Source: Thiodiazotropha sp050291245 (GTDB lineage Bacteria > Pseudomonadota > Gammaproteobacteria > Chromatiales > Chromatiaceae). From it: a DNA stretch of 64,000 bases. Shown here in pieces: positions 35,443-43,616 of the stretch. Under the pieces are notes generated by a model. That model did no database searches. It was given only the letters and a program-made list of their open reading frames with translations, and had not been told where the DNA came from. Location: NCBI GenBank assembly GCA_050291245.1, contig JBNKJP010000016.1:42373-106372 (forward strand), written 5' to 3'. The position numbers and the translations under genes were made by a program. Numbering within the stretch: the stretch's first letter is position 1; every line of letters starts with the position of its first letter.

Positions 35443-36785
35443 GGCAAGCGCGGCAGCCGCATCTCAACGGTCCGGGAGGTGAGCGGACGATCGGTATCCT
35501 CGGTCAGTGCCTGCACCCGGACATAGGCGAATGGCGGTACCGGCCAGGCCATTTCGAAACCCAGGTCGAAACCCAGACGCTCGAACAATACCTCGTTCCC
35601 CTCCGGATCCCGGGTCAGCTGCAGACGGTAGGCCCAGGCCCCGGGTGTCTCGGTCCAGCGAAACCGTACACCACCCGGGGTGATTTGCGGGGTATCCAGC
35701 AACGGTGCTGAAACGGAAGCCGCGACGGGATCCTTCGTCGCTTCCACGGCGACTTCCGGCATCTCGATCTCAACCGTCCGTTTCGCCTCCAGACCCTCCC
35801 AGTCCTGCTCGTCGATCCCCCGGATACCCAGAACATAGCGACCCCTTTCAGGCAGGGGCAGACGGCTTTGACTTTCGGATGCCAGGCCTTCATAGACCAG
35901 GGTTCCGTGTTGATCGATCAGTCGTATCCGGTAGTGCGTCGCCTGTGCCAGATCGGGCCAGTCGAGTTGAAGCGACTGGGCGGATTGATTCATAACCAGC
36001 CCATTCAGATCCGCTTTGGGCAGCAGCCGATGAGGCGCGCCCGGCGTATCTCCGGGCATCACCTGCACACCCTCGCCCGGTGACAGGTCCAGGCTTTCAC
36101 CCTGTGCACTCACCCCCACACGACCTTCGTTGACTTCGGTTCGCATCCCACCGGACGGGTCCACAATCCTGACTCGAAAGGCGGTACCCCTGACGACCGT
36201 CACAGCCGCGGGGGTGTGGATCTCGTAACGCGATTTCGGATCGATAAGGGGTACCACTTGATTCTCCAGACGCCCACGCTGAAGGTGGATCTGGGTATCC
36301 AGCATGCCCTTGCCCTGAAAGGCCGAGAGCACATCAAAGACCACTTCGCTGTTCTCCCCGATCTGCAACGAGGAACCGTCCGCGAACAGGACAGAGATAC
36401 GGGCGTGTGGCCCGGTCATGACCCGATCACCGGCCTGCAGGATCATCTCCGGTTTCAGTGCGATCCATTCATCTCGCTGGGCATGGCGCAGTTTCGCAAC
36501 CCCCTGGACATAGGAGACCCGGACCCCTGCCAGGAGGTCTTTCATCCATTCGATGGGGATACGGATATCGGTGCCGACGGTAATGTTCCGGTCCTCAACA
36601 ATGCCGTTGTAGTCCTGCAATTGGGCTGCAGTAAATTCAGGTTTCAAGTATCGTGCTGCCAGGATCGACAGGTTTTCCCCCTCGCGAATCCGATAGCTCC
36701 AATCCTCTGCATAGGCATTCCCCCCAACAACCCACAGAGACAGGCAGCCGAGTAGAAATGACCTGAGAAATCTGTGTGTACGCAT
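35436..36785 (-). CDS. Secreted LysM and FecR domain protein
   Basis: The 449-residue protein has a signal peptide cleaved near GNAYA-EDW, a LysM domain (about 29-78, YRIREGENLSILAARYL) and a FecR domain (about 105-215, VMTGPHARISVLFADGSSLQIG, then GTAFRVRI). Two beta-rich, fibronectin-like repeats fill the rest (about 260-345 and 365-445). LysM suggests peptidoglycan binding. There is no transmembrane anchor or ECF sigma gene, unlike classic FecR systems. It lies between an OmpR-type regulator and a CHASE2 kinase, so a periplasmic sensory role is likely. Confidence 0.9.
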   Translation of the reverse strand: MRTHRFLRSFLLGCLSLWVVGGNAYAEDWSYRIREGENLSILAARYLKPEFTAAQLQDYNGIVEDRNITVGTDIRIPIEWMKDLLAGVRVSYVQGVAKLRHAQRDEWIALKPEMILQAGDRVMTGPHARISVLFADGSSLQIGENSEVVFDVLSAFQGKGMLDTQIHLQRGRLENQVVPLIDPKSRYEIHTPAAVTVVRGTAFRVRIVDPSGGMRTEVNEGRVGVSAQGESLDLSPGEGVQVMPGDTPGAPHRLLPKADLNGLVMNQSAQSLQLDWPDLAQATHYRIRLIDQHGTLVYEGLASESQSRLPLPERGRYVLGIRGIDEQDWEGLEAKRTVEIEMPEVAVEATKDPVAASVSAPLLDTPQITPGGVRFRWTETPGAWAYRLQLTRDPEGNEVLFERLGFDLGFEMAWPVPPFAYVRVQALTEDTDRPLTSRTVEMRLPRLPW

Positions 36786-36803
36786 GAATAACCAATCCAG
36801 CCC

Positions 36804-37505
36804 TTAGGTGCTAATGGACTGCTCCGGCTCTTCGAGGAACTCAAGGCGATAGCCTTGATGATACACCGCTTTTAAACGCCAACCCTTGTCCGGGGTAAGC
36901 GCCAGTTTACGCCGCAGACGGCTGATATGGGTATCCACGGTTCGAGTCATCAAGCCGGGTCCTACCCCCCACACACGTTCCAGCAGGTGGTCACGGGAGA
37001 GCAGGCGACCGATGTTACTGAACAGCATCCAGGCCAGCTGAAACTCCTTCTCGGTCAACTCGATCGGTTCCTCATTCAAGGTCAAATGCTTGAACTCGCG
37101 ATTCAGCTGAAAACCCGCAATGCGTATCTGATCCCTTCGCCCGTTGTGTCGACGCACCAGGGCCTTGACCCGGGCCAGCATCACCTCGCGGTGCACCGGT
37201 TTGGCCAGATAGTCATCCGCCCCCTTTTCCAGAGCCTCGATGATATCGGTCTCACCATCACGATGGGTTATGAAAAAGATCGGCAGATCCCATTCCCGTT
37301 CCTGACGGATCCAGGACAAAACATCCATACCGCTCATACCCGGCAGTTCCCAGTCCATGATCAACAGATCGTAGGTTTCGTGTCGGAGTTCGCGCATGAA
37401 GGTATCCGCGTTATTGAATACCCGACAGGCGTAACCCGCATCCTCGAGCCACTCCTTCATCACCGCTGACTGCACCGCATCGTCTTCCAGATAAGCAATG
37501 CGCAT
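36804..37505 (-). CDS. OmpR/PhoB-family response regulator
   Basis: The 233-residue regulator has a receiver domain (acidic residues 7-9, phospho-acceptor Asp51 in LLIMDWELPG, Lys in LAKPVH) and a C-terminal winged-helix DNA-binding domain (ELTEKEFQLAWMLFSN to VDTHISRLRRKL). An ATG pair at 37508/37505 follows a GAGGGAG ribosome site. It lies upstream of the FecR/LysM gene and the CHASE2 kinase, its probable cognate kinase. Confidence 0.93.
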   Translation of the reverse strand: MRIAYLEDDAVQSAVMKEWLEDAGYACRVFNNADTFMRELRHETYDLLIMDWELPGMSGMDVLSWIRQEREWDLPIFFITHRDGETDIIEALEKGADDYLAKPVHREVMLARVKALVRRHNGRRDQIRIAGFQLNREFKHLTLNEEPIELTEKEFQLAWMLFSNIGRLLSRDHLLERVWGVGPGLMTRTVDTHISRLRRKLALTPDKGWRLKAVYHQGYRLEFLEEPEQSIST

Positions 37506-37663
37506 CATCCGCTCCCTCGTCCACTGGAATGAACAACCGATGGCACGCATTCATACAGCTCCCTACGGGAGTCCAGGTAACCATTCTTCATCCTTTCGAA
37601 GGTACTCCTCTGTAAATTGTGGATGATCCCTGTCCCAGGCGCGGATCTGAACTGAATCCGTGG

Positions 37664-38482
37664 TTAATTTGAAGCCACCTGGTAGAGATGGACATCCCGC
37701 TGAGGGTAGGGGATGTTGATCCCTTCCCGATCGAATGCGGTCTTGATGTTTTCCAGCAATGCGGCGCGGGTCGTCCAGTAGTCCGGTGACTTCACCCAGG
37801 GCCGTACCGCGAAATCCACACTGCTTTCACCCAGTTCGAGCAGCATGACGGTGGGGGCGGGATCTTTCAGAAGCGTGGATTCCGCTTCCAGCACTTGCCG
37901 GATCAATTCCTGGGCCTTTTTCATGTCATCTTCATATCCGATTCCGATCACCAGGTCGATTCGGCGTGTGTCACGGGCCGAGTAGTTGATAATGGTACCG
38001 CTGTAGATCTGGGCATTGGGCATGATGATCTCTCGGTTATCCCCGGTTTTGAGTACGGTATGGAAAATCCGGATATCCTCCACCACCCCGGAGGTACCGC
38101 CCGCCTCAACGAAATCTCCAAGCTTGAAGGGACGAAAGATGATCAGCATGACACCGGCCGCAAAACTCGACAGGGAGTCCTTCAGGGCCAGACCGACGGC
38201 CAGGCCGGCGGCGCCAAAAATAGCCAATGCGGAGGTGGTGTTGACGCCCAGTTGCTCAAGGGTGGCAAGCACCACCACGGCCAACAAGGCCATCCTGACG
38301 ATATTGCCAAGAAAGCTAACCAGCATGGGATCCACACTGCTGCGGGTCATCACGGTGCGCAGTGCCCGAGTCAGGGCCGAAGCAATCCAGCGACCGATCA
38401 CGAATACCAGCAGTGCCATGACGATTTTCGTCCCCCAAGGAATCAGGTAAGTGTCCAGCACAGTATTCAAATTAATATCCAT
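37664..38482 (-). CDS. Small-conductance mechanosensitive channel, MscS family
   Basis: The 272-residue inner-membrane channel is close in size to E. coli MscS. It has three N-terminal helices (about 18-40, 65-85, 90-115); the third is the Gly/Ala-rich pore helix FGAAGLAVGLALKDSLSSFA, followed by the beta domain (FKLGDFVEAGGTSGVVEDI) and the C-terminal alpha/beta domain. The ATG at 38482 has a GAGGGG ribosome site. Confidence 0.93.
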   Translation of the reverse strand: MDINLNTVLDTYLIPWGTKIVMALLVFVIGRWIASALTRALRTVMTRSSVDPMLVSFLGNIVRMALLAVVVLATLEQLGVNTTSALAIFGAAGLAVGLALKDSLSSFAAGVMLIIFRPFKLGDFVEAGGTSGVVEDIRIFHTVLKTGDNREIIMPNAQIYSGTIINYSARDTRRIDLVIGIGYEDDMKKAQELIRQVLEAESTLLKDPAPTVMLLELGESSVDFAVRPWVKSPDYWTTRAALLENIKTAFDREGINIPYPQRDVHLYQVASN

Positions 38483-38844
38483 GACGATTCCCCTCAACTG
38501 AAGTAATGAATGTCCCTGACAAAGGTGGCAAACTATTGAATCGAAGTGACGCGATCCGCCACATGAAGCGCTTGGGCGATAATCTGTCCCATTCGATTTA
38601 CAAGCACAATATACACCGAACGGTGATGCAGATTAGGTAATCCTTTTACACGAATAAAGCCGCAGCCTGTGAAGAATTGTAAACTTGTTGTGACACACAC
38701 CGCTATTCTTGCCTTTTTCGTCGACTGCCCTGTTTACAACGGCATGTGAAAAATTGACTCACGATCTGTATGGTATTTTTAACGGGGGCCAACAGGTAAT
38801 GTTGCAGCCACGGACCACACCATGACTCGGGATGAGAAAGCCCC
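38483..38844. other. Divergent non-coding region between mscS-like and hugZ-like genes
   Basis: No gene, repeat or RNA is recognised. It must hold promoters for both divergent genes; no confident motif was found. Confidence 0.5.
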
Positions 38845-39546
38845 ATGATCTCGGAAATCCCTAAAAACGATCCGATCGATACCATCCTGGAGCTCTGGAC
38901 CGGGAGTTTCCACGGACTGCTCTCAACCCACTCTGTCAAATTTCCGGGGTATCCCTTCGGGTCACTCCTGCCGGTCTGTCGTGACGCCAAGGGCAATCCC
39001 CTGTTACTGATTTCTCACCTGGCACAGCATACCCGTAATCTCGAGACCAACCCGCACTGCTCTCTGACCCTCAGCGAAACCTGCGAAGGGGACATCCAGC
39101 AGGTGGCCCGATTGACCTGCCTGGCCCATGCCGAGGCCGTAGACTCAAAGGCCTCGGCGGAACGTTATTTTCGCTACTATCCCGAATCCCGCCGGTACTT
39201 CACGGAAATGAACTTCCGCTTTTACCGACTGACCTTGCAACAGCACTATTTCATCGGGGGGTTTGGATCCGCGCGCTGGTTTGACGCCAGCCGCGTCCCA
39301 CCTCCCGCACCCTTCTCCGTCGCGGATGAAGCGGAATTGCTGTTTCAACTCAATGCCCATGACCATAGCCTGTTGTATCGCTATCTCCAACACCGCAAGC
39401 TACCGACGGACGGCTCCGATGTCGAAGCGGTAGGGATTGACCCCCTGGGCATGGACATTCGTCTGGGAAAACAACTGCAGCGCCTTCCCTTTGCGCAACG
39501 CTCACCCGTGGCGGACGAGCTTCTCAGCCAGATAAAGGCGCTGTAA
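38845..39546 (+). CDS. Pyridoxamine 5'-phosphate oxidase-fold protein, HugZ-like
   Basis: The 233-residue protein has the split-barrel FMN-binding fold (about 10-150: FHGLLSTHSVKFPGYPFGSLLP, then GNPLLLISHLAQHTRNLETNP) and a C-terminal DUF2470-like domain (about 165-230). This is the layout of HugZ/HutZ-type haem-utilisation proteins and of related uncharacterised proteins. No haem uptake genes are nearby, so haem degradation is only one option. Confidence 0.8.
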   Translation: MISEIPKNDPIDTILELWTGSFHGLLSTHSVKFPGYPFGSLLPVCRDAKGNPLLLISHLAQHTRNLETNPHCSLTLSETCEGDIQQVARLTCLAHAEAVDSKASAERYFRYYPESRRYFTEMNFRFYRLTLQQHYFIGGFGSARWFDASRVPPPAPFSVADEAELLFQLNAHDHSLLYRYLQHRKLPTDGSDVEAVGIDPLGMDIRLGKQLQRLPFAQRSPVADELLSQIKAL

Positions 39547-39669
39547 AACGCCCGTCCTGGGTCGCATGCAAAATACCCTGAGAACCCAAGGGTAGAATCC
39601 CGCAGCCAAATCCCCGTACACTCTCGAACCAATAACCAACCTTTTCACTTGGTATTAGGAGTTGAAGCA

Positions 39670-39969
39670 ATGAATATCGAAATCCCGGAACGCGACGGTG
39701 ACGGCTACCTCACCGACATGAATGCCTGGACCCCGGAGATCGCCCGAGCCATGGCCGAGGTGGATGAATACGAACTGACCGATGAAAAGTGGGAACAGAT
39801 CCTGAGGGCCCGTGAATACTACAACGAGCATAATGTGGTACCGCCGATCCGTAAGTTTTCGAAATATCTTGGCGCGGATAAAAAGGAGATGTTCGAACTC
39901 TGGATGACCGGCCCGATGAAGCCGATCACCAAATACGGCGGTCTGCCCAAACCCACCGGTTGTGTCTAG
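39670..39969 (+). CDS. tusE: TusE/DsrC-family sulfur relay protein
   Basis: The 99-residue protein matches the DsrC/TusE family throughout (DGDGYLTDMNAWTPEIARAM, HNVVPPIRKFSKYL) and ends in the family tail GLPKPTGCV with the sulfur-carrying penultimate cysteine. The second cysteine of true DsrC, 11 residues upstream, is Thr here, which fits a TusE-like persulfide carrier rather than the DsrAB partner. An AGGAG site precedes the ATG at 39670. No tusBCD or dsr genes are in the window. Confidence 0.88.
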   Translation: MNIEIPERDGDGYLTDMNAWTPEIARAMAEVDEYELTDEKWEQILRAREYYNEHNVVPPIRKFSKYLGADKKEMFELWMTGPMKPITKYGGLPKPTGCV

Positions 39970-39981
39970 TATACCTTACTG

Positions 39982-40089
39982 GTTCCCATGCTCTGCGTGA
40001 GCATACAGACATTGGCCTGGTGGACAACTCAAATATTATCAAAACCACCTGGCTTAGGTAGGCATTCCCACGCAGAGCGTGGGAACGAG
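39982..40089. repeat. Composite dispersed repeat, copy B
   Basis: It runs from GGTTCCCATGCTCTGCG to CCCACGCAGAGCGTGGGAAC, with the same facing-hairpin layout as copies A, C and D. It starts about 12 bp after the tusE-like stop and may act as the 3' end of that transcript. Confidence 0.8.
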
Positions 40090-40100
40090 CAAATAACCAC

Positions 40101-40180
40101 CGTCATCCCGGCGAATGCCGGAGAAGTGGTGCAGGGATGCACCGTTTACGGACCAAAGGATGGAATCCAGAATGTCTGAC
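40101..40180. repeat. GTCATCCCGGCG-family repeat (copy 2)
   Basis: CGTCATCCCGGCGAATGCCG at 40101 is close to one arm of the element at 14025-14104, and the other end carries GGAATCCAGAATG as expected for the facing arm. The middle has diverged. It abuts composite repeat copy B. Confidence 0.6.
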
Positions 40181-40314
40181 GATGCGAGTTTCCTGGCAGA
40201 GACCGTTTGCGACATCACATTGCCACCCCTGGGTCTGGATCACTAAAATCACGGCTTTGATCAACCTTTCCGATAAGCCCCAAGGCCGGAAAGACAGCCC
40301 TGGAGCCGCTCTGT

Positions 40315-41520
40315 ATGACCAACCCCGCCCTGCTCGGTCAGTTGACCGATTTGCACGAGATGCAAAAGGACCTTCTCACATCCCGGGACGCATCCCTGTG
40401 TGAGTGCCGGCCCAATCCCAGGCTGGCCTCCTTGAACTGGTACTACGGACGCGGCGTCTACCTGGAACTGTTCTGGCTGCGCGAACACCTCTGCGGAGAC
40501 GATGATCTGAGTCACAGAGTCCGTCATCTGTTCGCCACAGGAATGACGCACCTCGATGAGTCCTGCGCCCAGCTTCCGGATCGGGACCACCTGATTCACT
40601 GGGCGACCGAAATTCGTGACGAACATATCCGCAGGCTCGCCACGCCGGGCGCCCTGCCCGAGCAGCACCCCTGGATGCAGGATGACCGGTTGGCCTGGTT
40701 TCTGCTCCAGGAGCAGGCGAAGCTGTATGAAAACATGCTGCTGGTACTCTACCAGGCCCGTCTGATGGCGCCGGATTCCGCGCACTATCGCTGCGCGGAA
40801 CCCCTGCTGCCGGCTCAACCCGTCTGGGAGACCCGGGAACTGTCCCAGGGACACTATCGGATTGGCGGCCGCGATGACCCCAGAGCCTATGACAACGAAC
40901 GGCCACCCCAGGCCGTGGAATTGAGTAGCTACCGCATCGCCCTGAACCCGGTTTCCAATGCCCAGTACCTGGAATTCATGCGCCAAGGGGGGTACCAGGA
41001 TGACACCCTGTGGAGCGAGGCCGGCCGGACCTGGCTGAGTGAGCACCCACTCACCCACCCGGAATACTGGCGTCAGGACCTCCAGGGTAACTGGTACGAG
41101 ATAGCGCTGAACGGCCCGACCCCGCTCCCCCCCGATGAGGCCCTTACCGGGGTCAGCCAGTACGAAGCCCAGGCATTCGCCACCTGGGCAGGCCGCCAGT
41201 CCGAAGCCACTGAAGGGGCGATCCTGCAGCATGAATACCAGTGGGAGGTCGCCGCCCGAAGTGGTGTTCTGTCACAATCCGGTCGAGCCTGGGAATGGTG
41301 CGGCAACCCCTTTCAACCCTATCCGGAATTCAAGCCCTTTCCCGACAACACGGTCTCCGAAGAGGCGTTCCGGCTTCCCTCACAAACCCTGAAGGGAGGT
41401 AGCCTGCACACCCCCAAGGTGTTGAGAAGAGCGAGTTTTCGCCACTGGGCCGAGGCCGGGGACCGTCACCAGCTGGCGGGCATTCGCCTGGTATTCCCAC
41501 CGAAACACAGCTGGACCTGA
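40315..41520 (+). CDS. EgtB-like protein with formylglycine-enzyme fold, iron-binding histidines apparently lost
   Basis: The 401-residue protein has the two-domain EgtB layout. An N-terminal DinB-like helical region (about 1-165) is followed by an FGE/SUMF1-type sulfatase domain (about 175-395), with EWCGNPFQPYPEFKPFPDN and GGSLHTPKVLRRASFRHW, which closely match EgtB. EgtB binds iron with one His in a GH-x-W-F segment and two in an H-x3-H-x-E motif. Here these read YYGRGVYLELFW and EQAKLYENMLL, so all three seem replaced. Either the metal site differs or it is not a sulfoxide synthase. The gene stands alone, with no egtD-like methyltransferase nearby. Confidence 0.82.
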   Translation: MTNPALLGQLTDLHEMQKDLLTSRDASLCECRPNPRLASLNWYYGRGVYLELFWLREHLCGDDDLSHRVRHLFATGMTHLDESCAQLPDRDHLIHWATEIRDEHIRRLATPGALPEQHPWMQDDRLAWFLLQEQAKLYENMLLVLYQARLMAPDSAHYRCAEPLLPAQPVWETRELSQGHYRIGGRDDPRAYDNERPPQAVELSSYRIALNPVSNAQYLEFMRQGGYQDDTLWSEAGRTWLSEHPLTHPEYWRQDLQGNWYEIALNGPTPLPPDEALTGVSQYEAQAFATWAGRQSEATEGAILQHEYQWEVAARSGVLSQSGRAWEWCGNPFQPYPEFKPFPDNTVSEEAFRLPSQTLKGGSLHTPKVLRRASFRHWAEAGDRHQLAGIRLVFPPKHSWT

Positions 41521-41712
41521 TTAAAGTTCTAAGTTGTTAGTTTTGAGTTTTTAGTTGAGGAAGAACGTGTAGTTAGCACTCAATCTTTATCCCTAGGGAA
41601 CGTTATTCACGAAAAACAGGCGTCAGGTCCTTTCTGCGAAGGAAAGCATTAAAGATTCTCCCATGACAGCCAACAAACCGGTTAGAGAGACTCAATTTTT
41701 AGGTTTAAATAC

Positions 41713-41949
41713 ATGGACATCAATTCCCTCACAGGACCGGCTCTGCAGGGGATCCAGAAAGGGCTCCAGGGTATGCGGCGCGTGGCATCGGAGATCGCCA
41801 GTGCCCAGCAGGTGCAGCAGACGAATCCCAAGGACCTTTCACGTTCGATGGTCGAAATGCAGCAGCAGGCCAATCTGGTCAAGGCCCAGGTCAAGACCTT
41901 AAGGACCGCTGACGAAGTGCTCGGCACCCTGATCGACGAACGGGTCTGA
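41713..41949 (+). CDS. Small protein resembling the C-terminal part of flagellar rod/hook proteins
   Basis: The 78-residue helical protein reads like the C-terminal coiled-coil segment of FlgE/F/G-type proteins (DLSRSMVEMQQQANLVKAQV, then TADEVLGTLIDERV). Such free-standing short proteins are seen in other gammaproteobacteria and have no clear function. No flagellar genes are in the window. The ATG at 41713 lacks a strong ribosome site. Confidence 0.7.
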   Translation: MDINSLTGPALQGIQKGLQGMRRVASEIASAQQVQQTNPKDLSRSMVEMQQQANLVKAQVKTLRTADEVLGTLIDERV

Positions 41950-42004
41950 TTCTGCAACCCTTCACTGGCGGGCGAAACGCTTGTGGATATTCGCGAGACG
42001 AGAC

Positions 42005-42844
42005 TCAATCATCAAACAGCATCGACAGATCGACCGCTCGAACATCCTTGGTCAACACCCCTACCGATATATCGTCCACCCCGGTCTCGGCAATCCCGCG
42101 CACGGTCTCCAGATTGACCCCGCCGGAGGCCTCCAGCCGGGCCTGACCCGCGTTGATCGCAACCGCTTCACGAAGTTGCCCGAGATCCAGATTATCGAGC
42201 AGAATCCGTGGTGCTCCGGCCCGCAACGCCTCGCGTAACTCATCCAGGGATTCCACCTCGATCTCAATCTCCGTACCGGCGGGCACCTGTTCAAAGGCCC
42301 GCTTCAGGGCCGCGGTGATCGAACCCGCGGCGTGGATATGGTTTTCCTTGATCAACACCGCATCGTACAATCCGATACGGTGGTTGTGACAACCCCCGCA
42401 GGTCACCGCATATTTTTGTTGCAGTCTCAGCCCGGGGAGGGTCTTGCGGGTGTCGAGAATCCGCACCGAAATACCCGCCACCGCGTCCGCATAACGCCTG
42501 GCCAGGGTTGCCGTTCCGGACAGGGTCTGCAAATAATTCAACGCCGTGCGCTCACCACTCAGTAATGAACGAGCCCGACCTTCGAGACGGCATACCGACT
42601 GACCGGCCTCGATACGCTCCCCATCCTTCGCATCCCAGCGCAGATTGAGATCGGGATCCAGCTGTCGAAAAACCTCCGTAACCCAGTCGACACCGCACAA
42701 CACCGCGGTCTCGCGGCATACGATCGTGGCGCGCATTCGGGATTCCGCATCCAACAACCCGGCGGTCAGGTCTCCCGCGCCCAGATCCTCGATCAGCGCC
42801 TGGCTTACCTGCTGGCTGATGAAATGCCGTGGCAGACGGGTCAT
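42005..42844 (-). CDS. nadC: Nicotinate-nucleotide diphosphorylase (carboxylating)
   Basis: It converts quinolinate and PRPP to nicotinate mononucleotide in de novo NAD synthesis. The 279-residue enzyme has an N-terminal alpha/beta sandwich (ALIEDLGAGDLTAGLLDAES) and a barrel with TRKTLPGLRLQQKYAVTCGG and the EIEVESLDEL phosphate-binding segment. It lies 2 bp after the FKBP gene on the same strand, so the two are probably co-transcribed. Confidence 0.96.
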   Translation of the reverse strand: MTRLPRHFISQQVSQALIEDLGAGDLTAGLLDAESRMRATIVCRETAVLCGVDWVTEVFRQLDPDLNLRWDAKDGERIEAGQSVCRLEGRARSLLSGERTALNYLQTLSGTATLARRYADAVAGISVRILDTRKTLPGLRLQQKYAVTCGGCHNHRIGLYDAVLIKENHIHAAGSITAALKRAFEQVPAGTEIEIEVESLDELREALRAGAPRILLDNLDLGQLREAVAINAGQARLEASGGVNLETVRGIAETGVDDISVGVLTKDVRAVDLSMLFDD

Positions 42845-42846
42845 GA

Positions 42847-43191
42847 TCAGCCGATCGCGAGCAGTTCCACATCAAAGACCAGGGTTGCATTCGGCGGAAT
42901 CACCCCACCCGCCCCACGGGCGCCATATCCCAGCTGAGGCGGAATGGTCAGGCGTCGCTTACCACCAATCTTCATGCCTTCAACGCCTTCATCCCAACCC
43001 CGAATGACCATCCCTTTCCCAAGGGTGAACTGAAACGGTTGATTGCGATCCACGGAAGAGTCGAACTTGTCCCCCTCCAGCAACCAGCCGGTGTAGTGTA
43101 CGGAGACCTGGTGACCTGCCGCCGCCGTGTCGCCCTCTCCCTGGGTAAGGTCTTCAATCTTCAATCCGGAATCGGTAATCATTTCACTCAT
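42847..43191 (-). CDS. FKBP-type peptidyl-prolyl cis-trans isomerase
   Basis: The 114-residue protein is a single FKBP domain with no signal peptide, so it is cytoplasmic. Family residues are in VSVHYTGWLLEGDKFDSS, VIRGWDEGVEGMKIGGKRR and LGYGARGAGGVIPPNATLVF. A GAGGGTG ribosome site precedes the ATG at 43191. It is 2 bp upstream of nadC. Confidence 0.95.
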   Translation of the reverse strand: MSEMITDSGLKIEDLTQGEGDTAAAGHQVSVHYTGWLLEGDKFDSSVDRNQPFQFTLGKGMVIRGWDEGVEGMKIGGKRRLTIPPQLGYGARGAGGVIPPNATLVFDVELLAIG

Positions 43192-43314
43192 GGGTTCACC
43201 CTCTGGGTAATCTCGTTGACTCGTGTAGGTAGTGTCTCATACTAATACGCGATTTTAGAGGCTCGCACAGGTTCCAAGGCAAGGCGCGATGCGCTGGCAA
43301 TGGTAGGCCCTAGG

Positions 43315-43426
43315 CCTCGTTCCCACGCTCCGCGTGGGAATGCATACCAAGGCCGAGGCGCATACATCAGACCAAGGCAATACTCCATGCTCAGGTATGC
43401 GTTCCCATGCAGAGCATGGGAACGAG
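43315..43426. repeat. Composite dispersed repeat, copy C
   Basis: It has a clear hairpin end CGTTCCCACGCTCCGCGTGG at 43318 and the facing end GCGTTCCCATGCAGAGCATG near 43400. It is the first of two tandem copies between the fkp-nadC and DUF1631 genes; the surrounding region 43192-43616 holds no gene. Confidence 0.85.
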
Positions 43427-43490
43427 AAAGAGGGCGGTAGTGTCTCAAGTTTCGGGGTTGATAGCGAGTCCGCTTTATCAGTCAAACGCC

Positions 43491-43602
43491 TCATTCCCAC
43501 GCTCCGCGTGGGAATGCAGACCAGGGCCTATGCGAACCCATCAATCCAGGGCAATACTTCCTGGGTCAGGTGTGCGTTCCCCCGCAGAGCGAGAGAACGA
43601 GG
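43491..43602. repeat. Composite dispersed repeat, copy D
   Basis: It opens with CATTCCCACGCTCCGCGTGG and closes with a degenerate facing end (GCGTTCCCCCGCAGAGCGAG). It lies about 65 bp from copy C in the same orientation and ends just before the DUF1631 stop codon. Confidence 0.8.
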
Positions 43603-43616
43603 GATGGGGAAGGTGT

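Noticed and set aside
39988..40179. A 63-codon frame after the tusE-like gene.
   Set aside because: It is made up entirely of the dispersed repeats and has no protein features.
41521..41712. TTAGTTTTGAGTTTTTAGTT tract as a regulatory element.
   Set aside because: It is low-complexity sequence without symmetry or a hairpin; probably neutral spacer DNA.
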